NCBI GenBank assembly: GCA_045046885.1
Contig: JASFYX010000039.1
Coordinates: 10,708-74,707 of the forward strand
Direction of reading: 5' to 3'
Source: CG1-02-35-72 sp045046885
GTDB lineage: Bacteria > Bacteroidota > Bacteroidia > Flavobacteriales > Flavobacteriaceae
DNA: 64,000 nt
Part shown: positions 25,455 to 35,033 of the stretch, one piece after another
Layout of the letters: every line of letters begins with the position of its first letter
Numbering within the stretch: the stretch's first letter is position 1
The notes under the pieces: model-generated
Told to the model about the DNA's origin: nothing
Seen by the model: only the letters and a program-made list of their open reading frames with translations
The model's database searches: none
Made by a program: the position numbers and the translations under genes

Positions 25455-26054
25455 ATGAAAAAAATAGTTCTTCTCGCCTTTCTTCTCTTAACACAAGTCG
25501 GTATTTTTTCTCAAATGCGTGGCGGTGGTATGAACAGACAAGGTTATAAACAAAAAAGACAAGCCCAACCTTCAGAATCATCTAAATTTAACATCAATAA
25601 TATGACGCAATTTTATTTTTATGATTCTTCAGTAGTTTTAAAAATCTTAAAAATCAAAAAAGAAGCGCTACGAATTGAGATTATATCTGAAATAGAAATT
25701 TATAATAATAAATTAATAGAGCTCAGAGCTTTTAATAAAGATACTTTTATAGCGGCTAAATCCTATTTAAAAAGTAAAAAAGAGGATTTTAAACTTACAG
25801 GAAATTCCTCTATTATGCCTTCAGCAAGAAAAAAATTAAAAGAAATGTTGGCACCTATTCGCAAAAAGGTAATCTTACAAAAGAAAAAATTAAATGAAGC
25901 TCTTCTTAAAAAACTCACCCCGAAACAATATTCAAAATGGCTCAAATATCAAGAGAGAAAATCTAAAAGCTCTAGCAAAAAAAATAAGAATCAGTCGAAT
26001 ATGAAATCACAAAAAAATGGTCAAAATCAAGGCTATAATAGACGTAATTTTTAA
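25455..26054 (+). CDS. Small secreted basic protein (Spy/CpxP-like sensor helix), unknown
   Basis: A 199-residue protein with a clear signal peptide (KKIVLLAFLLLTQVGIFSQ) and a Met/Gly/Arg stretch (MRGGGMNRQG). The helical middle contains LTPKQYSKWLKYQER, an LTxxQ-like motif reminiscent of Spy/CpxP periplasmic proteins. The last 50 residues are Lys, Ser, Asn and Gln rich with no fold signal. It follows a LytS/LytTR pair on the same strand with its own AT-rich spacer. A link to envelope stress is a guess from the motif and the neighbours. Confidence 0.55.
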   Translation: MKKIVLLAFLLLTQVGIFSQMRGGGMNRQGYKQKRQAQPSESSKFNINNMTQFYFYDSSVVLKILKIKKEALRIEIISEIEIYNNKLIELRAFNKDTFIAAKSYLKSKKEDFKLTGNSSIMPSARKKLKEMLAPIRKKVILQKKKLNEALLKKLTPKQYSKWLKYQERKSKSSSKKNKNQSNMKSQKNGQNQGYNRRNF

Positions 26055-26073
26055 CGAACAATAATTACTTAAT

Positions 26074-27504
26074 TTATTTAGAGGGTATCGGTGGTGGCCC
26101 ATCGGGTAACATAGCTTTATAAACATTATTGCCTTTACGCTGTTTAAATTCGGTTTTCATTTTTTTAAGCAAATTGGGGTTTGTAAATAAATCGTAAGCT
26201 GTTAAAGACAAAGCTTTAGCGGCATAGGGCACACTTTTATGACCAATACTCACTCCACCACATGCTACAACTGCCCAAGAATGCCAGGGGGTTCCTTGTG
26301 GCGCTGTGGTAACCGATAAATTAATTTGAGGGACTATCCAACTAATATCTCCCACATCTGTTGAAGCGCGAGGTGAATAAGGTTCTGTAGGTAACAAAGG
26401 TTTTATAGAAGCATCCATACCTGTTAGTGCTTTACCCAATGTTTTCTGTACGGCTTTGCCAAAAGCGGTTTCTTCTGCCGTATAAGTTATAGAACCTAAT
26501 AATTCTAAATTATTTTCAAGCACCTGTGCTCCAGCCCTGTTGACCAACATATTGTACATACCCGAAATTAATTCTATTTTATAGGTAGTACTCGTCATAA
26601 GAGCCGCTCCTTGAGCCATTTTTTTTACCTTTTCGTAAACTAAATCAACACCCGCTTTATCGTTGGCACGGACACGTGTCCATATTACCGCATAATCGGG
26701 GACAACATTCACCACACTACCTGCATTTTCCATTAAATAATGAATACGTACATCAGGTTTAACGTGTTCGCGTTGATAATTGATGGCAGTTGTGTACAAT
26801 TCCATCGCATCAACAGCACTAGCACCGTCCCAAGGATCAAGTGCCGCATGGGCTGTTTTACCGTAAAATCGAACTCTAAAATCTATAAGTGCTAAAGAGC
26901 TTTTAGTACTGGCAATGATATTGGTGCCTGGATGCCAGGTTAAACTCGCATCTAAATCGTTAAACAGACCTGCACGTGCCATATAAATTTTGCCACCAAT
27001 AGTCTCTTCGGCTGGGGTGCCATAAAAACGAATAGTGCCTTTTATTTTACCTTTTTGAATCATTTCTTTAACGGCTAAAGCCGCTCCTAAACTGCCTGCA
27101 CCAAACATATTATGCCCGCAACCGTGCCCTGGTTTACCTGAGTTTAAAGCTTCTTTTGATGTTGTCTTTTTTTGTGATAAGCCCGGTAAGGCGTCAAATT
27201 CTCCTAAAATACCGATGATGGGTTTTCCAGAGCCGTAACTGGCTATAAAAGCCGTGGGCATACCAGCTATACCTCTTTCTACTTTAAAACCTTGCGCTTC
27301 GGCGTAATCGGCTAAGAGTTTAGATGATTTAGTTTCGGCTAAAGCCGTTTCGGCATAGCCCCAAATTTTATCGCTCAGAGCAATGAGTTCATCTGAATGA
27401 CTATCAACAGTTGCGATAATTTGCTTTTTAGTTTTATTCAATTTTTGGGCACTTAAGCCTAAAATAAATAAGCAAAGGATGGGTACTAAAATCTTAGTTT
27501 TCAT
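26074..27504 (-). CDS. Secreted M20-family amidohydrolase (AbgB-like)
   Basis: About 476 residues starting at the ATG that yields MKTKILVPILCLFILGLSAQ, a good signal peptide; an ATG 11 codons upstream is less likely. M20 metal-site motifs are present: GKPGHGCGHNMFGAG, the acidic pair in TPAEETIGG, the dimerisation-domain HAALDPWDGASAVDA, and the late TDVGDISWIVPQ and GTPWHSWAVVACGG, as in p-aminobenzoyl-glutamate hydrolase subunit B. It would remove an acyl or amide group outside the cytoplasm. Its start overlaps the preceding MocA-like gene, tying it to the molybdenum-hydroxylase operon, perhaps as a step in the same catabolic route. Confidence 0.88.
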   Translation of the reverse strand: MKTKILVPILCLFILGLSAQKLNKTKKQIIATVDSHSDELIALSDKIWGYAETALAETKSSKLLADYAEAQGFKVERGIAGMPTAFIASYGSGKPIIGILGEFDALPGLSQKKTTSKEALNSGKPGHGCGHNMFGAGSLGAALAVKEMIQKGKIKGTIRFYGTPAEETIGGKIYMARAGLFNDLDASLTWHPGTNIIASTKSSLALIDFRVRFYGKTAHAALDPWDGASAVDAMELYTTAINYQREHVKPDVRIHYLMENAGSVVNVVPDYAVIWTRVRANDKAGVDLVYEKVKKMAQGAALMTSTTYKIELISGMYNMLVNRAGAQVLENNLELLGSITYTAEETAFGKAVQKTLGKALTGMDASIKPLLPTEPYSPRASTDVGDISWIVPQINLSVTTAPQGTPWHSWAVVACGGVSIGHKSVPYAAKALSLTAYDLFTNPNLLKKMKTEFKQRKGNNVYKAMLPDGPPPIPSK

Positions 27505-28147
27505 GGCGTTCATATTTTTGAGATAAAGGTATATCATCTAAATAATTTTTCCAATCTTTTGGACTGTTTAAATTCATATTAACCTGCTTATCTCTACAAA
27601 TTACTTTGTCAACATCTTTTTCGGGTACATTTGAAATGAGTAAATCCAGTCGGCTTGTATTAAGACATTCTAATAAATGTACCACAAATTGTGCATTTAT
27701 TTTTATAGGATGACCACTTTTATTTTGATAGATAGGTTTAACAATTAAACCTTTTGTATTGATGAGTTTTGTCAATTCAAAAGCTTGCAATACAGGCACG
27801 TCTATCGGGCAAATAAGGACGTCGTTTATTTTATCTATTGCTTTTAAAACATTTTTAAGCGTAGTAAAAGCTCCTAATTGTGGATTGGTGTTTTGAATGA
27901 CTTTCAATTGCAAACCGTCATAATTAATGTAATTGTTTAAAGCCAAACGCAATTCAGGAATGGCTTTGTAATACACATCAGCATCAAACCCCAAGCCTAT
28001 AAAAACTTTAGTAATACCTCCAGATTTTAGACGTTTTAAATGCTCTTGAATCCAATAACACTCTTTATAAAGTAATAAGCCTTTGGGTTGTCCCATACGT
28101 TCTGACTTCCCTCCTGCTAAAATAATGGCTATACAATTTTGTAGCAT
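27494..28147 (-). CDS. MocA/MobA-like nucleotidyltransferase for molybdenum cofactor
   Basis: A 217-residue NTP-transferase with the signature IILAGGKSERMGQPKGLLL at residues 8-26 and the metal-binding aspartate in CPIDVPVL near residue 115. MocA adds CMP to molybdopterin to make the cytosine dinucleotide cofactor used by xanthine-dehydrogenase-family enzymes. The neighbouring gene, three bases upstream, encodes exactly such an enzyme, which supports MocA over MobA (GMP transfer). It overlaps the amidohydrolase gene by about 11 bases. Confidence 0.85.
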   Translation of the reverse strand: MLQNCIAIILAGGKSERMGQPKGLLLYKECYWIQEHLKRLKSGGITKVFIGLGFDADVYYKAIPELRLALNNYINYDGLQLKVIQNTNPQLGAFTTLKNVLKAIDKINDVLICPIDVPVLQAFELTKLINTKGLIVKPIYQNKSGHPIKINAQFVVHLLECLNTSRLDLLISNVPEKDVDKVICRDKQVNMNLNSPKDWKNYLDDIPLSQKYERHEN

Positions 28148-28150
28148 CTT

Positions 28151-30340
28151 TTAAACCAAGTCAAAATCCGATAAAGGCAAGCTACGGTAACGTTTTCCTG
28201 TGGCATCAAAAATAGCATTGATAAGCGCTGGCGCAATTACAGGTACTCCAGGTTCACCAACACCTGTTGCCGGATTGTTATTCTGAACAATTTCTACATC
28301 AATTTCGGGTAACTCTGGCATACGTAGCATTTTATAATCGTCGTAATTACTTTGTTCAATAGCGCCATTTTTAGCTGTTATTTTACCGTAAAAACTCAAT
28401 GATAATCCAAATACAGCCGCCCCTTCGAATTGCGATTTAACCGAATCTGTATTCACTGCCAATCCACAATCTAGCGCCGTATGAATATAATGAACCCTTA
28501 ATTTATTATCTATAACCGAAACTTCTATTACAGAAGCTGTGTATGTATAAAAACTGTAATGCACCGCCAATCCCATTCCGTAACCTTTAGGTAATTTTTT
28601 ACCCCAACCCGCGTTTTTAGCAGCAATTTTAAGTACATTTTTAAGCCTTTTGGTATCTAGTTTAAAAGGTGCATTAGACGGAATAATTCGGCCTTTACCT
28701 ATCATATCCAATCGGAATTGCAAAGCATCCTTTTTAGCCGTTGCTGCCAACTCATCTGCAAAAACATTACTGGCAAAAGCATGGTAAATATTGGCAACCG
28801 AACGGTACCAACCGATGCGCACATGCGCTGCGGCTTTTCCGTTTTCGGCTCGGAAGTTTTTAAGAGCGTATGGGGAATTGATAAGTCCCATGTCAAATTC
28901 AAAACTCGCGCCGTAATCTTTGCCTTTTACAAAGGTAGAAGCGATACTTGGAAAAGTTGAGCGGTGCAACCAACCCGATACTTTTCCTTTACTGATGCTT
29001 CCCTTTAGGTATTGCGCACTAACAGCGTGATAATAGCTATGTTTAATATCATCTTCACGTGTCCAAACTACTTGTGTGGGTTTGCCTATTTCTTTTGAGA
29101 TTAAAGCCGCTTCTACAACAAAATCGGGTTTGGATTTTCTACCAAATCCACCTCCTAAAAAGGTGACATTTACATTTACATTTTCTTCTTTAATTCCTAG
29201 ATTGACGGCGACTTCTGTCCGTGTGGTTTGTGGTGCTTGTACAGGTGCATAAACTTCACATTTACCTTCCTTATAATGGGCTGTGGCATTGGGTACTTCC
29301 ATAGGGGCATGTACCAAATGAGGGAGTTGATAAGTGGCCTCAATAACTTTATCCGCTTCAGCGAATGCATCAGAAACACTGCCTTTATTTAACATAACAA
29401 CAGCGTCGTTTTGCGAATGTTTTGTCAGCATTTTCATATAAGCCTCACTGTTATAGGACTTATTTTTACCGTAATTCCATTTAATTTCTAAAAGCGATTT
29501 TCCACGAATAGCCGCCCAAGTATTGGTAGCAATTACCACTACACCACCCAAGGAACCAAAAGGCCTGTTAATCTTAGGGATTTCTATCACTTTTAAGACA
29601 CCAGGGACAGCCATAGTAGTTTCGGCATCAAAACTTTTTACGGTTCCAAAGGTTACAGGGCAACGTTCTATAGCCGCAAAAACCATATTTGGTAATCTTA
29701 CATCTATACCGTATTTGGCTTTACCTTGAACAAAATCTGAAACATCTACACTGGGCAATCCTTTACCGATGTATTTAAAATCTTTAGAATCTTTTAATGG
29801 TGCGTCCTTAGGCACGTCTAATAATGCGGCTTTAGCCACCAAATCGCCATAAGCCAGTTTTTTTCCGCTTGACGGATGTAAAACAAAATGATTCTCGGCG
29901 CGACAAGAAGCTTCAGTAACTTTCCACGTTTTGGCCGCTGCCGTGATAAGCATAGCACGTGCTACAGCGCCCATTTGACGCATAGGATCTATAAACGTCC
30001 GTACACTGCGAGAGCCATCAGTATTTTGATTACCATATTTGGCATCACCCGTAGCTTGTTTAACACTAACACGATTCCAATCGGCTTCCATTTCATCAGC
30101 AATTATAGAAGTGATGGATGTGCGAACGCCTTGCCCCATTTCTGAACGTGCAGCGATTAAAATGAGGTCGCCATTATCTTTAAGCTGTATAAACAAATTG
30201 GGATTGAATTCCTTAGCGTCTGTTAAAATATTTTTAGCTAAAGCTTTTGTGGGTTGACTGCAAGCCAACACCAATCCGCCCGAAGCGAGTCCCAGCCCTT
30301 TTAAAAAACTGCGTCGGCTTATATTTCTTATATCAGTCAT
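28151..30340 (-). CDS. Xanthine-dehydrogenase-family molybdopterin subunit (IorB-like)
   Basis: A 729-residue molybdenum hydroxylase large subunit. It starts with a twin-arginine signal (SRRSFLKGLGLASGG) followed by a cysteine in LACSQ, so it may be an exported lipoprotein. Aldehyde-oxidase-type blocks include SEMGQGVRTSITSI, VTFLGGGFGRKSKPDF, HVRIGWYRSVANIYHAF and GVGEPGVPVIAPALINAIF, whose GVGEP holds the catalytic glutamate. This layout matches isoquinoline 1-oxidoreductase beta subunits. It overlaps the iron-sulfur subunit gene by eight bases. The substrate is unknown; an N-heterocycle or aldehyde is usual for the family. Confidence 0.92.
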   Translation of the reverse strand: MTDIRNISRRSFLKGLGLASGGLVLACSQPTKALAKNILTDAKEFNPNLFIQLKDNGDLILIAARSEMGQGVRTSITSIIADEMEADWNRVSVKQATGDAKYGNQNTDGSRSVRTFIDPMRQMGAVARAMLITAAAKTWKVTEASCRAENHFVLHPSSGKKLAYGDLVAKAALLDVPKDAPLKDSKDFKYIGKGLPSVDVSDFVQGKAKYGIDVRLPNMVFAAIERCPVTFGTVKSFDAETTMAVPGVLKVIEIPKINRPFGSLGGVVVIATNTWAAIRGKSLLEIKWNYGKNKSYNSEAYMKMLTKHSQNDAVVMLNKGSVSDAFAEADKVIEATYQLPHLVHAPMEVPNATAHYKEGKCEVYAPVQAPQTTRTEVAVNLGIKEENVNVNVTFLGGGFGRKSKPDFVVEAALISKEIGKPTQVVWTREDDIKHSYYHAVSAQYLKGSISKGKVSGWLHRSTFPSIASTFVKGKDYGASFEFDMGLINSPYALKNFRAENGKAAAHVRIGWYRSVANIYHAFASNVFADELAATAKKDALQFRLDMIGKGRIIPSNAPFKLDTKRLKNVLKIAAKNAGWGKKLPKGYGMGLAVHYSFYTYTASVIEVSVIDNKLRVHYIHTALDCGLAVNTDSVKSQFEGAAVFGLSLSFYGKITAKNGAIEQSNYDDYKMLRMPELPEIDVEIVQNNNPATGVGEPGVPVIAPALINAIFDATGKRYRSLPLSDFDLV

Positions 30341-30800
30341 GAATCGGGATTTTAGAGTTAGTCGCCGCTAATTTTATAGCTTGTTTTATACGTTTGTAGG
30401 TACCGCATCGGCAAATATTACCTGCCATAGCGTTATTTATGTCCTGGTCATTGGGATTGGGGTTCTCTTTTAAAAGCGCCGCGGCACTCATTAATTGTCC
30501 GGGCTGACAATAGCCACACTGTGGCACGTTTAGTTCTTCCCAAGCTTTTTGTAAATTGGCAAAAGTCTCTTCTAAGGTCTCTATAGTGGTGATATTTTTA
30601 CCGATAGCCACCAAAACAGGCACTTGGCAAGACCGAATAGGCTGACCATCCAACCAAACGGTACAAGCACCGCAAAGGCCTTTACCACAGCCGTATTTTG
30701 TACCGGTAAGTCCGACTAAATCGCGGATAGCCCATAAAAGGGGCATATCTGTGGTAGCCTCGATATCGTAATTTTTGTTATTAATAGTTAGTGTAAGCAT
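30333..30800 (-). CDS. [2Fe-2S] subunit of the molybdenum hydroxylase (IorA-like)
   Basis: A 155-residue iron-sulfur protein with the plant-type cluster motif KYGCGKGLCGACTVWLDG near residues 36-53 and the second cluster CGYCQPGQLMSAAALL and ICRCGTYKRIKQAI in the helical C-terminal domain. These are the two [2Fe-2S] clusters that carry electrons from the molybdenum site. There is no export signal, so it would be exported by hitch-hiking with the Tat-signal subunit. First gene of the operon; no FAD subunit is encoded, consistent with electron delivery to a cytochrome or membrane acceptor. Confidence 0.93.
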   Translation of the reverse strand: MLTLTINNKNYDIEATTDMPLLWAIRDLVGLTGTKYGCGKGLCGACTVWLDGQPIRSCQVPVLVAIGKNITTIETLEETFANLQKAWEELNVPQCGYCQPGQLMSAAALLKENPNPNDQDINNAMAGNICRCGTYKRIKQAIKLAATNSKIPIHD

Positions 30801-31101
30801 AAAGCTGAAATTTAAAGTAGGTAAACATAGTAAATTAATGGCAGGAATACAATTTTTTGGAATAAGGCTATGTTTATAAGACTTGTATCTTTATAGTTGT
30901 AAAAGTCCTATAGATTTAGAAGTGTTTAGTAGTTGCAGAGACCGGCCCTTCGACTCTGCTCAGAGTACAATGGAGAGGTTGGCGGTTTGTTGAAATGTCT
31001 AAATGATTATGATATTATTATGCCTCAAAGTCTGAAGACTTTTCTCAGAAAAGCAATTACCCAATAATAAACTATATTTGTATCTATATTGTAACGCTTC
31101 A
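30801..31101. other. Divergent intergenic region with one interspersed repeat fragment
   Basis: Roughly 300 bases separate the divergent iron-sulfur subunit and YceI genes. They contain a degenerate repeat fragment CTTCGACTCTGCTCAGAG near 30949-30966, related to the repeats at 6646-6795, a short inverted element around AGTCTGAAGACTTTTCTCAG (31029-31048), and the YceI promoter box. I see no further gene. Confidence 0.5.
31073..31080 (+). promoter_or_regulatory. -7 box of the YceI gene
   Basis: TATATTTG matches TAnnTTTG and lies 21 bases upstream of ATG 31102. It excludes a longer frame beginning at TTG 31078. Confidence 0.5.
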
Positions 31102-31671
31102 ATGATACGCATAAAATTCGTTTTAATCAGTCTATTTTTCTTGACACTATGTATTGACACACAAGCGCAAAATTTTAATTTAAATAAGACACAAAGCAAG
31201 TTAATAGTTAAAGGAACGAGTAGTCTACACGACTGGTATATAGAGGCTACCGACATGAGCGGAGAAATCAATTTTGACCTAGACTCGGTATTACATATCA
31301 AAAAATTGACTTTCGAAGTAAGGGTTGCGGGTTTAAAAGGAGATAAAAAGGGGATGCTAAAAAAAATGCGCAATACTTTACAGGCAAATAAATTCGGAAC
31401 TATTAGGTATCAGTTTAAAAAAGCAGCTAAAATAATACGCCTAAATAATAGAGAATTTAGCCTACAAACCACAGGAAATTTAACCATTGCAGGGGTAAGC
31501 AGACAAATTGCTTTAAAATTCTTTCTAACCTTTAGAGACGGTAGCGTTACTGTTGTAGGCGATAAAAAATTTAAGATGAGCGACTATAATATAAAACCGC
31601 CTAAAGCACTTTTTGGTATGCTTAAAACCGCCGATGACATAAAGGTCAACTTTTATGTGCTTTATCAATAA
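31102..31671 (+). CDS. YceI family secreted protein
   Basis: A 189-residue protein with a signal peptide (IRIKFVLISLFFLTLCIDTQAQ) and the YceI lipocalin-like pattern: FNLNKTQSKLIVKGTSSLHDW, then MRNTLQANKFGTIRYQFKKA, LTIAGVSRQIALKF and a final VNFYVLYQ strand. YceI proteins bind amphiphilic molecules such as isoprenoids in the periplasm. I start at ATG 31102 because the promoter box overlaps any upstream start. Single-gene unit. Confidence 0.88.
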   Translation: MIRIKFVLISLFFLTLCIDTQAQNFNLNKTQSKLIVKGTSSLHDWYIEATDMSGEINFDLDSVLHIKKLTFEVRVAGLKGDKKGMLKKMRNTLQANKFGTIRYQFKKAAKIIRLNNREFSLQTTGNLTIAGVSRQIALKFFLTFRDGSVTVVGDKKFKMSDYNIKPPKALFGMLKTADDIKVNFYVLYQ

Positions 31672-31712
31672 AAAAATTTACTTATTTTTAAGACTTAATC
31701 AAATTCTCAATT

Positions 31713-34700
31713 ATGATTTTTAAATTTTTTAAATTTTCACTAGCCTTTTTATTGTTTGTCTCTTTGATGTCCTGTCAAAAAGATAATAAAATGCTTTTTA
31801 GAGAACAACAGTTAAATGAAAATGATTTTGATATGTCATACAAAATTGGGCATTGGGAACATCCTGACTATTCAAAGTCTTTTAAAAGTTTGGGCAATCA
31901 CAGAATTATTATTAAAACTAAATCTTTAAAAAAATCGCTAAATCAAGTTACAATTCCATGGCGTAGAAAAGACAATAATCCTGAACTAAAAAAAGTAATT
32001 ATTGTCAATACCCGAACAAAAAAACCTATAGAACATGTAGCCCTTTTACAAAGTACAGCGGCTTTGGGACATCTTGTTTTTGAATCTGAAGCAGGCAATG
32101 ATTTATATCAAGTTTATTATTTACCACATCACTCAACAGGCGGTTATTATCCTAAGCTACAATATGACATAGTTGAACCTGATTCAAATTTATGGCTAGC
32201 AAATTTGCATTTGGATACTTTAACTCTTAAAAATTTGCCACAGGCTAAGGTTTTAACCGCAGAATCTATCGATGCTTTTAATAGCTTTTATCCGATGGAA
32301 ATAATCGCTACAAAAAAAGAAGTTCGCAACTATATCAATACTTTTAAAAAGCCCTTCTATGTATTTCCCGAATACAGAGAAAACTCTATTAGAATGACTG
32401 ATTTTTTACCTATGCATTGGGTTAAAAAATTGAAAAACATTAATGCCTTAACTGACATGGTTAAACGCGGTGAGCATTATACCCTTCAGGTGGGTGTATT
32501 TAGTCCAAATGATGATTTAGAAAATATAGAAACTACTTTTAGCGACTTAACCGGCAAATCAGGGGTCATTTCAAAGTCAAATTTTACCTGTTTTAATACC
32601 AAGGGTGTTGATTTAAACGGTAAAAAATTCACTAAAAAAGTTTCTTTAAAAAAAGGGAAGGTACAAGCGCTTTGGTTTGGGATAAATATTCCAGAAGATG
32701 CAAAAGCAGGTGAATACCTAACATCTATTTTTATCAAACCAAAAAATAAACCGACTGATACTGTTTTTGTTAAACTAAATATTACGTCAGAGCTAATAGA
32801 AAACCACGGCGACAATAAGCCCCAGAATATGACACGTTTGCAATGGTTAAATTCTACCATTGGAACAGATAAAAATTTTATAGTCAAACCTTTTGAGCCT
32901 GTTACTTTTAAAGGTAAATCACTCTCCATTTTAGGACGTAAAGTAACTTTGAATAAAATGGGGTTGCCTTTACAAATTGCTTCTTATTTTAAGCAAGAAC
33001 TCACTAAATTTAACGATATAGCTGCTCCTATTTTAGTAGCTCCTATGACCTTTGAAGTACAAGCATCTAATGATAAAGAGATTTGGAAATCAAAAGCATT
33101 CACCATACAACAGGCTTATAAAAGTAAAGCACATTGGCAAGCTAAAAGCAGCTCTAAACATTTTGATTTAGAAGTAAACGGTACGCTAGAATACGATGGT
33201 ATGCTCAATTATCATATCAAACTAATAGCCAAGCAAGATTTTAAATCAAAAGACATCAAACTATCTATCCCTATGCAAAAGGATGCGGCAACCTATATGC
33301 TCGGATTGGGGCACAAAGGCTCTAAAAGACCTAAAACAGTACATTGGAAATGGGATACCAATTTTCATCAAGAAGGTGTTTGGTTGGGTGCTGTAAACAA
33401 AGGCTTACAATTTGTTTTAAGAGATAACAATTACGAGCAACCTTTAAATACAAATTTCTATCACAACAAACCCCTTAATTTACCTACATCGTGGGGAAAC
33501 GACAATAAAGGCGGTATTGACATAAAAACATTTAATGATAAAGTTTTGGTAGAAAATTATAGTGGTTCTAGAAATATCTCAAAAAATGATACTTTAAATT
33601 TTAATATCAGATTTCTTATTACACCTTTCAAAAAAATAAATACAAAAACCCATTTTAGCACACGCTTTGTTCATAAATATGTGCCTTTAGATTCTGTTTT
33701 AAAATGGAAAGGAACCGTTGTTAATGTACATCATGCTAATGAAATAAATCCCTATATAAATTATCCTTTTTACAATTCAAAATTGCAAAAGGAGTATATA
33801 ACCAAAGCACATCGGAAGGGTATAAAAGTTAAATTATATAACACTATAAGAGAACTCTCTTATAAGGCTTATGAACTCTTTGCCTTAAAAAGTTTGGGCA
33901 CAGAAATTTTTAATGATGGCAAAGGAGGCGGTCATAGTTGGCTGCAAGAGCATTTAAAATCGCATTACCACGCGGCCTGGCACGCCACAGAAACCAATGA
34001 TGCTGCTATTTTAGACAAGGGAAATTCACGTTGGACAAACTATTACATAGAAGGCATTAATTGGTTGGCAAAATATCAAAAAATTGACGGCTTATATTTA
34101 GATGATGTTGCTTTTAACCGCACAACTATGAAACGCATTGCCAGTGTTTTAAGTAAAAACAGACCGAATTATATAATTGATTTACATTCGGCTAACCAAT
34201 TTAATCCACGCGATGGGTTTACCAATAGTGCTATGCTTTATATGGAGCATATGCCCTTTATTTCAAGGTTATGGTTTGGTGAATATTTTCAATATGACAG
34301 AAATCCGGATTATTGGTTAACCGAAGTTTCGGGATTGCCTTTTGGCTTGACAGGAGAAATGCTAGAAAAAGGCGGGCAACCTTGGCGTGGCATGGTTTAC
34401 GGTATGACAAATAGAATTTATCTCAATCACAATCCCAGACCCCTTTGGCAACTTTTTGACGATTTTGATATCGCTAACAGCGAAATGCTGGGTTATTGGG
34501 TAGACCGCTCTCCTATCAAAACACATCATAAAAATATAAAGAGTACTGTTTATTTAAATAAAGATAGGGTTTTGATTGCCATAGGTTCTTGGTCTCATAA
34601 AACCGAATACGTCAATTTAAAAATTGATTACAATAAGTTAGGTTTTGATCCTGATAAAGTAAAACTCGTAAGCCCGAAAATTGAAGGTATGCAAAATTTT

Positions 34701-34775
34701 AATACTTATGATGTTGGTAAGAAAATAACCATTCCAAAAAACAAAGGGTTAATTTTAATTTTAAGCAAAAGATGA
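31713..34775 (+). CDS. Large lipoprotein, putative glycoside hydrolase (DUF6067-like)
   Basis: A 1020-residue protein with a lipoprotein signal (AFLLFVSLMSCQ, lipid-attached Cys near 21). The first ~400 residues look like beta-sandwich modules. The C-terminal half carries a TIM-barrel-type stretch with VNVHHANEINPYINYPF near 670, the acidic pair in IDGLYLDDVAFNRTTMKRIA near 793-812, and YIIDLHSANQFNPRDGFTN. This resembles the Bacteroidota glycoside hydrolase domain family around DUF6067, related to GH123. No SusC/D pair or other carbohydrate genes are adjacent, so the substrate is open. It shares an ATGA overlap with the ywbE-like gene. Confidence 0.7.
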   Translation: MIFKFFKFSLAFLLFVSLMSCQKDNKMLFREQQLNENDFDMSYKIGHWEHPDYSKSFKSLGNHRIIIKTKSLKKSLNQVTIPWRRKDNNPELKKVIIVNTRTKKPIEHVALLQSTAALGHLVFESEAGNDLYQVYYLPHHSTGGYYPKLQYDIVEPDSNLWLANLHLDTLTLKNLPQAKVLTAESIDAFNSFYPMEIIATKKEVRNYINTFKKPFYVFPEYRENSIRMTDFLPMHWVKKLKNINALTDMVKRGEHYTLQVGVFSPNDDLENIETTFSDLTGKSGVISKSNFTCFNTKGVDLNGKKFTKKVSLKKGKVQALWFGINIPEDAKAGEYLTSIFIKPKNKPTDTVFVKLNITSELIENHGDNKPQNMTRLQWLNSTIGTDKNFIVKPFEPVTFKGKSLSILGRKVTLNKMGLPLQIASYFKQELTKFNDIAAPILVAPMTFEVQASNDKEIWKSKAFTIQQAYKSKAHWQAKSSSKHFDLEVNGTLEYDGMLNYHIKLIAKQDFKSKDIKLSIPMQKDAATYMLGLGHKGSKRPKTVHWKWDTNFHQEGVWLGAVNKGLQFVLRDNNYEQPLNTNFYHNKPLNLPTSWGNDNKGGIDIKTFNDKVLVENYSGSRNISKNDTLNFNIRFLITPFKKINTKTHFSTRFVHKYVPLDSVLKWKGTVVNVHHANEINPYINYPFYNSKLQKEYITKAHRKGIKVKLYNTIRELSYKAYELFALKSLGTEIFNDGKGGGHSWLQEHLKSHYHAAWHATETNDAAILDKGNSRWTNYYIEGINWLAKYQKIDGLYLDDVAFNRTTMKRIASVLSKNRPNYIIDLHSANQFNPRDGFTNSAMLYMEHMPFISRLWFGEYFQYDRNPDYWLTEVSGLPFGLTGEMLEKGGQPWRGMVYGMTNRIYLNHNPRPLWQLFDDFDIANSEMLGYWVDRSPIKTHHKNIKSTVYLNKDRVLIAIGSWSHKTEYVNLKIDYNKLGFDPDKVKLVSPKIEGMQNFNTYDVGKKITIPKNKGLILILSKR

Positions 34776-34975
34776 TGGGTAGTACTGATGGTAAATCGCG
34801 AAGAAATATTAAAATTGGATTGACAGTTTCGGTTGTTCAAAAACAAGATCAACGCAGTGGAAAACTTACAGAAGGTATTGTAAAAAGAATACTCACCAAC
34901 TCACCTACACATCCGCATGGTATAAAAGTTATGCTTGAAAGTGGTATTGTAGGAAGAGTAAAGGTTATATTTTAA
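34772..34975 (+). CDS. YwbE family small protein
   Basis: A 67-residue protein matching the YwbE (DUF2196) pattern: NIKIGLTVSVVQKQDQRSGK, LTEGIVKRILTNSPTHPHGI, KVMLESGIVGRV. It probably folds as a small beta barrel; function unknown. The start codon overlaps the stop codon of the large lipoprotein gene (ATGA), so translation is likely coupled, although the proteins have no obvious relation. Confidence 0.9.
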   Translation: MMGSTDGKSRRNIKIGLTVSVVQKQDQRSGKLTEGIVKRILTNSPTHPHGIKVMLESGIVGRVKVIF

Positions 34976-34983
34976 CATAATTA

Positions 34984-35013
34984 TTTGATTGTAAAGGGCT
35001 TTTATTATCTTTG
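34984..35013 (+). promoter_or_regulatory. Promoter with both -33 and -7 elements
   Basis: TTTG (34984-34987), 18 bases, then TATCTTTG (35006-35013): both elements of the Bacteroidota consensus TTTG-N19-TAnnTTTG with near-ideal spacing. This is the best-matching promoter in the window; it serves the secreted protein starting at 35034. Confidence 0.65.
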
Positions 35014-35033
35014 CTGCAAAATCATAAATGGTT

